A stretch of DNA of 64,000 bases from Saccharopolyspora soli (GTDB taxonomy: Bacteria; Actinomycetota; Actinomycetes; Mycobacteriales; Pseudonocardiaceae): NCBI RefSeq assembly GCF_022678645.1, contig NZ_JALBWV010000008.1, positions 1-64,000 on the forward strand. Reading direction: 5' to 3'. A program made the position numbers and the translations under genes. The notes beneath the pieces are model-generated. The model saw nothing but the letters and a program-made list of their open reading frames with translations. It ran no database searches and was not told the origin of the DNA. This document shows, piece by piece, positions 24,433-33,134 of this stretch. Each line of letters opens with the position of its first letter. The first letter of the stretch is position 1.

Positions 24433-26540
24433 TCGGGCTGCAGGTCGATGACGATGCTGCCGTCCTTGCCGACTCGGCAGCGCATGCCCGGCGCCAGCAC
24501 CAGGGTTGCCTCCCGCTCCTCGACCAGGGCCGGACCGCGCAGCACCGAGTCCGGCGCCAGCAGGTAGCGGTCGTAGACCGGGGTGTCGACGTAGCCGCCG
24601 GACTGTGGGAAGTACGCGGCGCGGTGGCCGATCAGCGCATCGCGGGAGCCGCTGGTGGGGCGCAACCGCATTCGCGCATCGGATTCGGGGCCGCGGGTGG
24701 TCAGCCGCCAGCTCAGCACCTCGATCGCGACGTCGTGCGGCGCGACGTCGCCGAACCGGAGTCGGTACTGCTCGGCGAAGTTGCGGCGCACCTGCGCGTG
24801 CCAGTTCGAGCCGACCGGCGGGACGGGTACTTCGATTTCGCTGCCTTGGCCGACGAAACGCATCTCCAGGCTGCGGCTGTGCGACATTTCGCCGTCGGCG
24901 ACACCGGAATCCCGCAGGATCTCCGCGCCGTCGCGCTCCATCCCGGCGAACAACTCCCGTGCCCGTTCGACGCTGACGGTGGAGAGCTCGGCGTGCCAGG
25001 ACGACACCAGGTCGATGGACATCGGCGCGGACAGGAAACCCAGCGCGCTGAGCACCCCGGCCGCCGGTGGCGCGATCACCGCGGGCGAACCGAGCGCCCG
25101 AGCGACGCCCGGTCCGTGCAGCGGACCGTTGCCGCCGGAGACGAACAGCGCGAGCCTGCGGGGGTCCTGGCCGCGCTCGACGGCGTGCACCCGCGCTGCG
25201 GCGGCCATGTTTTCGTTGACGGTGGCGTGGACCCCCCACGCTGCCTCGGGAACGGTGATCCCCATCGGTTCGGCGATCTGCTCTTCGATGGCGCGGGAGG
25301 CGGCCGCGGCGTCCAGTTCCATCTGGCCACCGAGGAAACTGCCCGGATCCAGGTAGCCGAGCACCAGGTCGGCGTCGGTGACGGTGCAGGCGGTCCCGCC
25401 CCGCCCGTAGCAGACCGGGCCGGGTTCGGACCCGGCCGAATCCGGGCCGACGGTGAGCAGGCCCAGCGGGTCGACTCGGGCGATGGACCCGCCACCGGCG
25501 CCGATCTCGATCATGTCGATGACCGGCGCTCGCACCGGCAGTCCCGAACCGGCGCGCAGCCGGTAGACGCGGTCGACCTCGAACGTGTGGGTCACCAGCG
25601 GGCGGCCGTCCTCGACGGTGCACAGCTTCGCCGTGGTGCCACCCATGTCGAAGGCCATCTGGTCGGGCCGGTCGGCGGCCCGGCCGAACGCCACAGCGCC
25701 GAGCGCACCCCCCGCCGGACCGGATTCCAGCATCCGGATCGGGAACCGCCGGGCGGTGTCCACTGTGGCCACTCCGCCGTTGGACAGCATGATCAGCGGA
25801 TCGTGCCGCAGCCCGAGCCGCCGCAGCCGGTGCCGCAGGTCGGCCAGGTAGTCGTCCACCAGGGCCTGCACGTAGACGTTCGCGATCGTGGTGGACGTCC
25901 GCTCGTACTCCCGGATCTCCGGGTTCACCTCGCTGGACAGGGCGATCTCCATGCCAGGCGCCACCGCGGCGAACACCTCGCGGGCCAGCTGCTCGTGCGC
26001 GGGGTTGCGATAGCTGTGCAGGAACGAGATGGCGACGGCCTCGATCCCCGCTTGGGCCAGCTCGACGGCGAGCCCGGCGAGGTGGTCGGTGTCCAGCGCG
26101 GTGACCGCGGTGCCGTCGGCGAGGATCCGTTCCCGGACGCCGAACCGCAGGTGGCGCGGCACCAGCGGGCGGGGCAGCTCCAGTTCGAGGTCGTAGAGGT
26201 CGTAGCGGTGTTCGCGGGCCATCTCCACGACGTCCCGAAAGCCTTCGGTGGTGATCAGCGCGGTGCGGGCGCCTTTTCGTTCGATCAGCGCGTTGGTGAC
26301 CAGCGTCGTGCCGTGCACCACGGTGCTGACCGAGGCCGGGTCGAGGGCATGCGCGGCGAGCGTGTCGCGCAGCAGCGCCTCGACTGCGGCGGCCGGTTCG
26401 GCGTGCGTGGTGAGCGCCTTGCCGATCGCGACGATGCCCTCGTCGTCGAGAATGCACAAATCCGTGAAGGTGCCGCCGATGTCGACACCGACGCGCAGCT
26501 GGGGGAGGGGCATGCGACTTCCGTCCGGCACGCGAGACAT
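24420..26540 (-). CDS. hyuA: Hydantoinase/oxoprolinase A-subunit family protein
   Basis: About 706 residues, normal for HyuA. The N-terminal actin/hexokinase-like phosphate loop is RVGVDIGGTFTDLCIL. Further on come VVHGTTLVTNALIERKG, QMAFDMGGTTAKL and IEIGAGGGSIA, with VSGGNGPLHGPGVAR late, all typical. ATG 26540 or ATG 26513 is the likely start; longer ORFs run into the divergent regulator region. It should activate the ring compound with ATP. The last residues (EEAP) come from the inserted 71-bp repeat; without it the protein would end EEAS. Confidence 0.92.
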   Translation of the reverse strand: MSRVPDGSRMPLPQLRVGVDIGGTFTDLCILDDEGIVAIGKALTTHAEPAAAVEALLRDTLAAHALDPASVSTVVHGTTLVTNALIERKGARTALITTEGFRDVVEMAREHRYDLYDLELELPRPLVPRHLRFGVRERILADGTAVTALDTDHLAGLAVELAQAGIEAVAISFLHSYRNPAHEQLAREVFAAVAPGMEIALSSEVNPEIREYERTSTTIANVYVQALVDDYLADLRHRLRRLGLRHDPLIMLSNGGVATVDTARRFPIRMLESGPAGGALGAVAFGRAADRPDQMAFDMGGTTAKLCTVEDGRPLVTHTFEVDRVYRLRAGSGLPVRAPVIDMIEIGAGGGSIARVDPLGLLTVGPDSAGSEPGPVCYGRGGTACTVTDADLVLGYLDPGSFLGGQMELDAAAASRAIEEQIAEPMGITVPEAAWGVHATVNENMAAAARVHAVERGQDPRRLALFVSGGNGPLHGPGVARALGSPAVIAPPAAGVLSALGFLSAPMSIDLVSSWHAELSTVSVERARELFAGMERDGAEILRDSGVADGEMSHSRSLEMRFVGQGSEIEVPVPPVGSNWHAQVRRNFAEQYRLRFGDVAPHDVAIEVLSWRLTTRGPESDARMRLRPTSGSRDALIGHRAAYFPQSGGYVDTPVYDRYLLAPDSVLRGPALVEEREATLVLAPGMRCRVGKDGSIVIDLQPEEAP

Positions 26541-26556
26541 GAGCCCGACGGTAAGG

Positions 26557-26569
26557 ATCGTCGGACGAT
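26557..26569. promoter_or_regulatory. GntR operator 1 (ATCGTCGGACGAT)
   Basis: Perfect 13-base palindrome in the 88-bp gap between the divergent hyuA and gntR starts. The same sequence, with two extra matching bases (GG) on its left, recurs at 27356-27368 ahead of the MFS gene. Two identical palindromes flanking one regulator gene strongly suggest its binding site. Confidence 0.75.
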
Positions 26570-26628
26570 TCGGCAAGGCTCTGGGACAATCGGAGGCGGC
26601 ATCGAGGCCGGGCGAGCGGAGTGGAGAA

Positions 26629-27345
26629 GTGACTTTCGACGGGGCAGTGCGGCCCAGCGAGCAGGTGCGGTCCGAGACCGCCGGGCTGACGCGGGAGAGC
26701 AGCGCCAGCCGGGTGGCCGATGCGCTGCGCGCCGGGATCATCGAGGGCCGCTACGAGCCGGGGACCCGGCTGTCGGAGGAACGCGTCCGGGAGGACCTCG
26801 GCGTTTCCCGCAGCACCCTGCGGGAGGCGTTCCGGCTGCTGATCCGGGAGCGCCTGCTCGTGCACGAGCTCAGTCGCGGCGTGTTCGTCCGGCAGTTGAG
26901 CAGGGACGACATCTCCGATCTGTACCGGGTGCGGCGGGTCGTCGAATGCGCGGCGTTGCGGCAGGTGGAGGTGCTGACCCCGGCGGGCCTGCGGCGGATG
27001 AGCGCGGCGATCGAGGACGGTCGGCGCGCCGAGCGGGAGGGGCAGTGGTCGCAGGTGGCGGCGGCCAGCATCCGCTTCCACGAGGCGCTGGTCGGGTTGG
27101 CCGACAGCCCGCGGTTGGACGGCCTGATCACCGAGGTGCTGGCCGAATTCCGGCTCGCCTACGCCTTCATGCACGACACGTCGGCATTCCACCAGCACTT
27201 CCTGCGGCGGCATCCGGCCATCGCCGACGCGGTGCGCGCGGGCGACCTCGACGGCGCGGCGGGCCTGCTGGACACCTACCTGCGCGACGCCGAACGAGAG
27301 GTGCTGGGCAGCTATGCCACCCCGGAACGTCGAAGTCGCCGATGA
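26629..27345 (+). CDS. GntR/FadR-family regulator
   Basis: 238 residues. The winged helix is at about residues 22-85, with DLGVSRSTLREAFRLLIRERLL. A FadR-type all-helical ligand domain follows (FHEALVGLADSPRLDGL, then HPAIADAVRAGDLDGA). GTG 26629 follows GGAG. It is divergent from hyuA-hyuB and upstream of an MFS permease, and the ATCGTCGGACGAT palindrome lies before each of these units, so it probably represses all of them and itself. Confidence 0.9.
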   Translation: MTFDGAVRPSEQVRSETAGLTRESSASRVADALRAGIIEGRYEPGTRLSEERVREDLGVSRSTLREAFRLLIRERLLVHELSRGVFVRQLSRDDISDLYRVRRVVECAALRQVEVLTPAGLRRMSAAIEDGRRAEREGQWSQVAAASIRFHEALVGLADSPRLDGLITEVLAEFRLAYAFMHDTSAFHQHFLRRHPAIADAVRAGDLDGAAGLLDTYLRDAEREVLGSYATPERRSRR

Positions 27346-27355
27346 TCCTTGCTGG

Positions 27356-27368
27356 ATCGTCGGACGAT
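27356..27368. promoter_or_regulatory. GntR operator 2 (ATCGTCGGACGAT)
   Basis: Identical to the palindrome at 26557-26569. It lies 86 bases before the GTG at 27442, the probable original start of the MFS permease gene. Confidence 0.75.
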
Positions 27369-27441
27369 AATCTATGGTCCCACGTGACCTGCGGCACGCC
27401 GATGGCGTAGCGCCGGGTTCCCCCAACCTCCGGGAGGTCCC

Positions 27442-27504
27442 GTGTCCGCCAGTTCAGCCGGAACGAAACTCGATGCGCCGGTATCGGCAGAGGAGGCCCC
27501 GTGA
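27442..27504 (+). pseudogene. Original 5' end of MFS gene, now a 20-codon ORF
   Basis: GTG 27442 has a good GGGAGG site and opens 20 codons ([20 protein letters not shown]) ending at TGA 27502. Deleting the two 71-bp repeat units (142 bases) fuses this reading frame exactly with the MFS body ([12 protein letters not shown]). So it looks like the true N-terminus, cut off by repeat insertion. Its stop overlaps the GTG of the first repeat unit. Confidence 0.6.
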
Positions 27505-27562
27505 GTGACAATCTTTCCTGCTTGCGGGGCGGACCGGGTGCGGGTGTCCCGCAAGAGACTGT
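27492..27562 (+). repeat. 71-bp family repeat, copy B
   Basis: First of two tandem units, GGAGGCCCCGTGAGTGACAAT to GCAAGAGACTGT, 71 bases to the next GGAGGCCCC. It has the CTTGCGGG/CCCGCAAG inverted repeat. It differs from copy C at four positions and more from copy A in the stretch after GACAAT. Confidence 0.9.
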
Positions 27563-27575
27563 GGAGGCCCCGTGA
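27501..27575 (+). CDS. 24-codon coupled mini-ORF in the first tandem repeat
   Basis: Starts GTG 27501 overlapping the stop of the 20-codon ORF (GTGA) and ends TGA 27573-27575 overlapping GTG 27572 of the MFS gene (GTGA). The peptide [19 protein letters not shown] plus VEAP is the sister of the one between hyuA and hyuB. This leaves a chain of three overlapping reading frames at the MFS start. Confidence 0.5.
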   Translation: MSDNLSCLRGGPGAGVPQETVEAP

Positions 27576-27633
27576 GTGACAATCTTTCCTGCTTGCGGGG
27601 CCGACCGGGTGCGGGTGTCCCGCAAGACACTGC
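27563..27633 (+). repeat. 71-bp family repeat, copy C
   Basis: Second tandem unit. It supplies GGAGG and the GTG start now used by the MFS gene, and encodes that protein's first residues. Unlike copies A and B it is not followed by GGAGG; it ends at CACTGC and runs straight into the permease coding sequence. Confidence 0.9.
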
Positions 27634-28888
27634 GATCCTGCGCCGGGCGACGCTCGGCGCCACCATCGGCAGCGTCGTCGAGTGGTTCGACATCGCCGTC
27701 TACGCGTACCTCGCCACCGCGATCGGCGCCGCGTTCTTCCCCGCCGAGGACCCGACGACGTCGCTGCTGAGCTCCTTCGCGGTGTTCGGATCCGCGTTCG
27801 TGGTCCGGCCGCTGGGCGGAATCTTCTTCGGTGCCCTCGGTGATCGGATCGGGCGACAGCGCACCCTCGCCTGGGTGATCATCCTCGTCTCCGGCGCCAC
27901 CCTGTGCATCGGACTGCTGCCCGGATACTCGGCCGCCGGGGTGGCAGCCCCGGCGATGCTGGTGTTCTTGCGCCTGCTGCAAGGGTTTTCCGCTGGCGGG
28001 GAGATGGGCGGCGCGTCCGCGTTCGTCGCCGAGTTCGCCCCGGCCAGGCGGCGCGGCTACCTGGTGTCGCTGGTGGAGATGGGGTGCATCCTCGGCTTCC
28101 TGCTCGGCTCCGTCGTGGTGTTGCTGCTCAACGTCTGGCTCACCGACGAGCAGATCGTGGGCTGGGGTTGGCGCATCCCGTTCCTGCTCGCCGCCCCGCT
28201 CGGCCTAGTCGGCCTCTACATCCGGTCGCGGCTGGAGGAGACGCCGGAATTCGTCGCGTTGCGCAGCCGGGGCGAGCTGGCCCGCAATCCGCTGCTGGAG
28301 TCGGTCCGGTACCACTGGCGCGCGATCCTGAGCGTGGCGGGTTACTCCTTGTTCCAGAACGCCGCGTTGTACGCGATCCTCACCTACGTCCCGAGTCACC
28401 AAGCCAAGATCCTCGGTTACCCCGCTGTCGTCGCTTCGGTGTCGTCCGTGGTCAGCATGTGCGTGATCTGCGCGCTGATCCCGGTGATGGGGGCGGTTTC
28501 GGACCGCTTCGGCCGCCGCCCGGTGCTCGGTGGGTCCTGCCTGGCGGCCCTGGTGCTGTCCTATCCGCTGTTCTGGCTGATGGGGCAGGACAACGCGGTT
28601 CTCGCGGTGCTCGCGCACGTCGGGCTCGGGGTGGTCCTCGCGGTGTTCCTCGGCCCGACGCTGGCGGCGATGAACGAGCTGTTCGCGACTCGGGTGCGCT
28701 ACGGCGGTTTCTCGCTGGGCTACAACATGTCGGTGGCGGCCTTCGGTGGAACCGCGCCGTTCCTGATCACCTTGCTCGTGGCCGGTTCCGGCAACCACGC
28801 CGCACCCGCGTTCTACATCATGGCCGCTGCGGTGGTGACGCTGCCGGTGGTGCTGGCGACTCGGGAGACGGCTCCAGCCCGGCATTGA
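27572..28888 (+). CDS. MFS transporter, metabolite:proton symporter (MHS) type
   Basis: 438 residues with twelve membrane segments. It carries MHS-family marks: [16 protein letters not shown] at the first helix, [18 protein letters not shown] in the first loop, and [20 protein letters not shown] in mid-protein. It imports an organic acid or amino-acid derivative, probably the substrate of HyuAB, since both lie under the same palindromic operator. The present start GTG 27572 and about the first 20 residues are encoded by a 71-bp repeat unit; the likely original N-terminus is at 27442. It is convergent with the next gene, 17 bp away. Confidence 0.9.
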   Translation: MSDNLSCLRGRPGAGVPQDTAILRRATLGATIGSVVEWFDIAVYAYLATAIGAAFFPAEDPTTSLLSSFAVFGSAFVVRPLGGIFFGALGDRIGRQRTLAWVIILVSGATLCIGLLPGYSAAGVAAPAMLVFLRLLQGFSAGGEMGGASAFVAEFAPARRRGYLVSLVEMGCILGFLLGSVVVLLLNVWLTDEQIVGWGWRIPFLLAAPLGLVGLYIRSRLEETPEFVALRSRGELARNPLLESVRYHWRAILSVAGYSLFQNAALYAILTYVPSHQAKILGYPAVVASVSSVVSMCVICALIPVMGAVSDRFGRRPVLGGSCLAALVLSYPLFWLMGQDNAVLAVLAHVGLGVVLAVFLGPTLAAMNELFATRVRYGGFSLGYNMSVAAFGGTAPFLITLLVAGSGNHAAPAFYIMAAAVVTLPVVLATRETAPARH

Positions 28889-28905
28889 CAGTCCGAAGTG
28901 GATGT

Positions 28906-30462
28906 TCACGCTGTGACGGTTCGGGAGCGGTCCACACCGGATGCCGCCCGCCGGTTCTGCCGCCGCCCGATGAGGGCGAATGCCAAGCCGGTCAGTCCGA
29001 ATGCGGCCAGCGGCACGAGTTGCGTCAGCTCGTAGGCGAGTCGCTGGCCTTCGAACCCGGTTGGCAACGAGTCATCGGGGCTTCCCGTGGTTCCGAACCA
29101 TCCCACTCCCAGGCCCGGCCACACCAGCTGCGCCAAGGTGTAGACGACGATCGCCGTCGTGAGCAGCGAGGCGACAACACCGCCGAGCCGTCCGCCCGGC
29201 ACGGTGAACGGGCGTGGCACGTTCGGGAACTTGCGGCGGAGCACCGGAAGCGTTGGGAACAGCAGCATGTAGGCGACCATCGTCATCGAGATCGCGAGGT
29301 TCAAACCGGCGCTGAAGTACTTTCCGCTGTCGCCGCCGGAAATGTTCAGCGCGGCGATCATGACGGCCGTGGCGAGAACGCCAGCGAGTACGTTGATCCG
29401 CACCGGAGTCCCGCGCTTTTCCGACAGCACACCGAAGAACCGCGGCCCAGCCCCGTCCGCGCAGGCGGTGGCCTGGGCACGGCTTTCCCCGAGCGCCCAG
29501 GACACCCCGCTGGTGAACAGGGCGACGATGAGCCCGACCGCCGAAATCACCCCGACGACAGCACCGAATCCAGTCAGCTGGATCGTTCCGTCGGGCAGCA
29601 CCTCGCCGCCGTAGACGGTGAAGACGGCCTTGCACGCGTCGATGAAACCGCCCAGGCTGCTGACCTGGTCACCCGGCAGGACCAGCAGGATACCGGCGAC
29701 CGGGGCGGCCACCATGAGGAAGGACGTAGCGCCGGAACGAAGCACGGCCAGCGGGATCGCCCGCTGCGGCTGGTCCATCTCCTCGGCGGCGGAGCTGGAC
29801 AGCTCGAAGCCGACGAAGGTGAACACGATGACCGGGACCAGAGCGATGAACCCGGTGTAGGTGGGCGTGAAGTCGCCCCAGTCCAAGGTTTGCACGCCAC
29901 GTTGGATGCCGTAGATGACCGTCGAGATGAAGAAGAATCCGAGCAGAATCATGCGTGCCAACGCCCCGGCTGCCGGTACCCAGCGGCCCACGTCGAGCGA
30001 CACCGACGTGCACAGCACGCCGACCCAGATGAACAACAGGCCCGCGACGTAGGTCCAAGTCCCGGAGAGCGGATGGACGAACGTCGAGAAGGTCTCCATC
30101 GCGACGACGCACAACGTGCCGCCGACCCAGACCGGATTGGACAGCCAGTAGATCGCCTGCACGACTCCCGCGACCAGTCGGCCGAACGCCAGCCGGGTCC
30201 AGGTGTACTGCCCGCCCTCCAGCGGGAAAGTCGCACTCAGCTCGGCCACGATGAGCCCGTAGGGAACGAAGAACAACGCTGCCAGGACCAGCAGCCACGT
30301 GAAGGCTTCATGGCCGGAGGCGGCCAGCGATCCGATCGTGTCCAGACCGACGAGCGAGCACAGCAGCAGGAAGAAGGCGTCGAACCGACTCAGACTCCGC
30401 CTGAGCTTCGCTTTGTTCGCGCGCAGGAAATCCGTGTCACCGGTCGCGATCGGTTCGGGCAC
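28906..30462 (-). CDS. APC-superfamily amino acid permease
   Basis: 518 residues, twelve or more membrane segments. The first helix region reads FDAFFLLLCSLVGLDTIGSL, followed by ELSATFPLEGGQYTW, a stretch typical of glutamate/GABA or other amino-acid carriers. FTFVGFELSSSAAEEM in helix 6 is also characteristic. GTG 30462 is chosen for GGGAGG immediately upstream. It is divergent from the TetR gene, and a CTAACTG-type operator lies in between, so it is probably controlled together with the amino-acid dehydrogenase at 31.3 kb. Confidence 0.9.
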   Translation of the reverse strand: MPEPIATGDTDFLRANKAKLRRSLSRFDAFFLLLCSLVGLDTIGSLAASGHEAFTWLLVLAALFFVPYGLIVAELSATFPLEGGQYTWTRLAFGRLVAGVVQAIYWLSNPVWVGGTLCVVAMETFSTFVHPLSGTWTYVAGLLFIWVGVLCTSVSLDVGRWVPAAGALARMILLGFFFISTVIYGIQRGVQTLDWGDFTPTYTGFIALVPVIVFTFVGFELSSSAAEEMDQPQRAIPLAVLRSGATSFLMVAAPVAGILLVLPGDQVSSLGGFIDACKAVFTVYGGEVLPDGTIQLTGFGAVVGVISAVGLIVALFTSGVSWALGESRAQATACADGAGPRFFGVLSEKRGTPVRINVLAGVLATAVMIAALNISGGDSGKYFSAGLNLAISMTMVAYMLLFPTLPVLRRKFPNVPRPFTVPGGRLGGVVASLLTTAIVVYTLAQLVWPGLGVGWFGTTGSPDDSLPTGFEGQRLAYELTQLVPLAAFGLTGLAFALIGRRQNRRAASGVDRSRTVTA

Positions 30463-30511
30463 TAGTCCTCCCTGGTCGGACTTCGGTAGCGAACGATCCG
30501 TTCCACAGCTG

Positions 30512-30535
30512 CTAACTGAATGATCAAGCAGTACG
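30512..30535. promoter_or_regulatory. TetR operator 1 (CTAACTG-N10-CAGT)
   Basis: CTAACTGAATGATCAAGCAG then TACG. It shares CTAACTG, TGA and CAGT at the same spacing with the more symmetric site at 31218-31241. It lies in the divergent region between the permease and tetR. Confidence 0.65.
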
Positions 30536-30596
30536 AGGGGCCCAAGACTGCGACGCAGGTCCCACGATGTCAACCCTGACGGGTAGATTCATCGTC

Positions 30597-31196
30597 ATGC
30601 CACGCGTGAAGAAAGAAGTCGGCGCCCGTCGCGAGGAGATACTGACGACCACGCTCGATTTGATCACTGAGCGCGGGGTCAGCGGGCTGCGCGGCAGTGA
30701 CGTCGCGGTTCGTCTCAACGTCAGCACGGCCTTGGTCTTCTACCACTTCGAATCGCTCGACAACCTCATCATGAGCGCGTTCCGCCATGCCACCGAACGA
30801 GATCTCGGCCGGCTCGACAACCTGCTGGCAGAGGCGGACGGCAGTGTGACCGAGCGACTGCGCACGGCGTTGAACGAGTACGGCCCGACCGGCGCCGCTC
30901 CAAGTTGGCGGTTGTGGATCGAGGGATGGTCGGCGTCGCTGCGAGATTCCGAACTGCGCGGGGTCATACGCACGCTCGACAGCCGCTGGCGCGCTGTTGT
31001 CACCGACCTCATCGGGCAAGGGGTTGCGGCCGGGGAGTTTCGGACCGCGGATCCGCGGGGGGCGGCCTGGCGGCTCACGGCGATGCTCGACGGATTGGCC
31101 GTGCAGCGGGTCGCCTTCGACGAGGCCGTGTCGAAAACTGATGTGGCGAACTGGATTGCCACCGCCCTCGCGGCGGAGCTCGGGCTCACCGCTTGA
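30597..31196 (+). CDS. TetR-family transcriptional regulator
   Basis: 199 residues. The N-terminal helix-turn-helix is LRGSDVAVRLNVSTALVFYH; the remaining helices form the ligand and dimer part, with a Trp-rich WRLWIEGWSASL stretch. ATG 30597 is preferred; ATG 30567 would add ten residues. It sits between an amino-acid permease (divergent) and an amino-acid dehydrogenase (same strand). Matching CTAACTG-type palindromes lie before both, so it should control uptake and deamination of one amino acid. Confidence 0.88.
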   Translation: MPRVKKEVGARREEILTTTLDLITERGVSGLRGSDVAVRLNVSTALVFYHFESLDNLIMSAFRHATERDLGRLDNLLAEADGSVTERLRTALNEYGPTGAAPSWRLWIEGWSASLRDSELRGVIRTLDSRWRAVVTDLIGQGVAAGEFRTADPRGAAWRLTAMLDGLAVQRVAFDEAVSKTDVANWIATALAAELGLTA

Positions 31197-31217
31197 CCCG
31201 CCACCTGGGCGCTGCTA

Positions 31218-31241
31218 CTAACTGTCTGACGATTCAGTTAG
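31218..31241. promoter_or_regulatory. TetR operator 2 (CTAACTG-N10-CAGTTAG)
   Basis: CTAACTG, ten bases, CAGTTAG: perfect 7-bp arms lying 13 bases before the dehydrogenase start and partly overlapping where a promoter or leader would be. It matches operator 1 at 30512. Confidence 0.75.
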
Positions 31242-31254
31242 CCCGGAGGCGATC

Positions 31255-32490
31255 GTGACGCTCACCCTGCCGCATGCCCTCACCGCGAATGCCGCTGCGG
31301 CCGATGTCCCGTTCTTCGAGGTCAGCTGGCACGACCCCGAGTCGAGCGCGACGGGTTACCTGGTGATCGATCGCCTCGTGCGCGGCCTGTGCAGTGGCGG
31401 TCTGCGAATGCGCGCCGGTTGCACCGCGACCGAGGTGCGGGGGCTCGCGCGGGGCATGACCCTCAAAGAGGCCATCCACTACGAGCCGGGGGCGCGATAC
31501 GTGCCCTTGGGCGGGGCCAAGGGCGGAATCGACTTCGACCCGTACGATCCCGCCGCGGAGGGTGTGCTGGAGCGCTACCTCGCCGCGATGGCTCCGCTGA
31601 TCGAACGGCGGTGGACCATGGGGGAGGACTTCGGGGTCCGCCAGGACGCAGTTGACCGTGCTATCGAGAAGATCGGCCTGACCAGTTCGGTGCAGGCCGC
31701 CCATCAGGCTGTTGCGGACCTGCCCGCCGCGAAACAACGCATGGCCACCGCATTCACGTCCGATGTGGACGGTGTCCGACTCGACGAATTGGTGGGCGGC
31801 TTCGGCGTCGCCGAGGCGGCGCTCGCCGCGCTCGGACACCGCGGTATGAACCCGGCGGCCACCACCGCATTCATCCAGGGGTTCGGTTCGATGGGCGGTG
31901 CTTCGGCGCGATACCTCGCGCGCGCCGGTGTTCGGATCGTCGGGATCGCCGACGTCCACGGCGTCGTGGCGAACCAAGCCGGACTCGACGTCGAGCGGCT
32001 CCTGCTGACCCGCGACCGCAGCGGAACCATCGACCGCACCCAGCTGCGCCACACCGACCGCATCGAGCCGGGGGAGCGATGGCTGGACATCCCCGCCGAC
32101 CTGCTCGTCCCCGCGGCGACGTCGTACTGCGTCAATGCGGACAACCAAGACCGAGTTCAAGCACGCGTGATCGCGGAGGCGGCGAACATGCCCATCACTC
32201 CGGAAGCGGAGGAGGCGCTCGGCGCGCGCCGGGTGACCGTCTCGCCCGACTTCCTGGCGAACTCGGCGACCAACGCGTGGTGGTGGTGGGTCCTGTTCGG
32301 CGACATCGACGGGAGCCCCGCGCAATCGTTCACGAAGATCGCGGATCGAATCGGCGCCCTGAGCGAGCAGATGTTCAACCGCGCCGACGACGAGGGAACC
32401 ACAACTCGGACAGCGGCATTCGCGATGGCCAGCGAACGACTGGCGGAACTGACCGCGCGGTTCGGTCACGTCACAACCCCGACACGTTAG
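31255..32490 (+). CDS. Glu/Leu/Phe/Val dehydrogenase family protein
   Basis: 411 residues. The substrate domain has the catalytic-lysine region YVPLGGAKGGIDFDP, and TMGEDFGVRQ follows. The NAD(P) fold contains FIQGFGSMGGASARYLA. It oxidatively deaminates an amino acid to its keto acid, or the reverse. GTG 31255 lies after GGAGG. The neighbouring permease and shared operator suggest a catabolic role. Specificity is not evident; the sequence departs from ordinary glutamate dehydrogenases in the C-terminal part (NAWWWWVLFGDIDG). Confidence 0.9.
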   Translation: MTLTLPHALTANAAAADVPFFEVSWHDPESSATGYLVIDRLVRGLCSGGLRMRAGCTATEVRGLARGMTLKEAIHYEPGARYVPLGGAKGGIDFDPYDPAAEGVLERYLAAMAPLIERRWTMGEDFGVRQDAVDRAIEKIGLTSSVQAAHQAVADLPAAKQRMATAFTSDVDGVRLDELVGGFGVAEAALAALGHRGMNPAATTAFIQGFGSMGGASARYLARAGVRIVGIADVHGVVANQAGLDVERLLLTRDRSGTIDRTQLRHTDRIEPGERWLDIPADLLVPAATSYCVNADNQDRVQARVIAEAANMPITPEAEEALGARRVTVSPDFLANSATNAWWWWVLFGDIDGSPAQSFTKIADRIGALSEQMFNRADDEGTTTRTAAFAMASERLAELTARFGHVTTPTR

Positions 32491-32516
32491 CGGGTGCGCG
32501 GATCGACTGGTGTTTC

Positions 32517-32870
32517 CTACAGTGCGAACAGCTTTCGCGCGTTGCCGCCAAGGATGTTGTGCTTGGCCACCTCGTCGAGGAAGGGGATGGCCATGACGCG
32601 GCCGGGCAGGTCGAAGTCCCAGTGCGGCCAGTCCGAGGAGTAGAGCAACGTGTTCGGGGCGTCCATGGCGCGGAAGGTGGATTCCAGCAGGTTCACGTCC
32701 GTGATTTCCATGGGCTGCGAGGTGTAGTACATCTGCCGCATGTAGTCGCTGGGGAGTTGGCGCAGCAGCGGCGCCGCGGACTGCCGCATGAGGTACTCGT
32801 GGTCGAGGCGCGCATCATGAACGGGATCCAGGCCAGGCCGCTTTCGATCCAGATGACCTTAGGGACGACT
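32517..32870 (-). pseudogene. Amidohydrolase C-terminal fragment, frameshifted
   Basis: The C-terminal third of an ACMSD-like amidohydrolase. VIWIESGLAWIPFMM is in one frame, then after about one lost base near 32815 LDHEYLMRQSAAPLL and LLYSSDWPHWDFD (the family SDWPH motif) run in another to the stop at 32517. The N-terminal two thirds, with the metal-binding HxH, are absent. It ends where an IclR fragment on the other strand begins, so a deletion joined the two. Confidence 0.8.
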
Positions 32871-33097
32871 ACCTGCGCGAAGTCGCGCGCGACGTCGGAC
32901 GAGGCTGGGCGGTCAGCAACCAGGAGATCGACGAAGGGGTCTGGGCGGCCTCCGCCCCGGTCACCGAGGTGGGCCGCACAGTCGCCGCAGTCTCCGCACC
33001 ATGCCTCGCTTTCCGACTGGACGAGAAGAAACGAGCCCTCGTCATCGACCTCGTCCAGAAAACCGCGTTGCAGATCTCCAACGCCCTCGGGGCCTGA
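32850..33097 (+). pseudogene. IclR-family regulator C-terminal fragment
   Basis: In the frame ending at TGA 33095 the sequence reads DYLREVARDVGRGWAVSNQE, IDEGVWAASAPVTEVGR and VAAVSAPCLAFRL. This is the ligand-domain end of an IclR regulator. There is no helix-turn-helix and no start codon. IclR genes often lie next to amidohydrolase or aromatic genes, so this and the preceding fragment are probably remains of one lost cluster. Confidence 0.75.
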
Positions 33098-33134
33098 TGC
33101 ATCCGGCAACCGGTGTTCTGGCGCACCAAGATCA

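Noticed and set aside
23802-27410. 1202-residue plus-strand reading frame opposite hyuA/hyuB
   Set aside because: It is antisense to two clearly recognisable proteins, has proline/arginine/glycine-rich composition and no domain.
27426-27438. ACCTCCGGGAGGT palindrome covering the ribosome-binding site at 27442
   Set aside because: It could hide the site in a hairpin, but the arms are short and the base composition makes it likely by chance.
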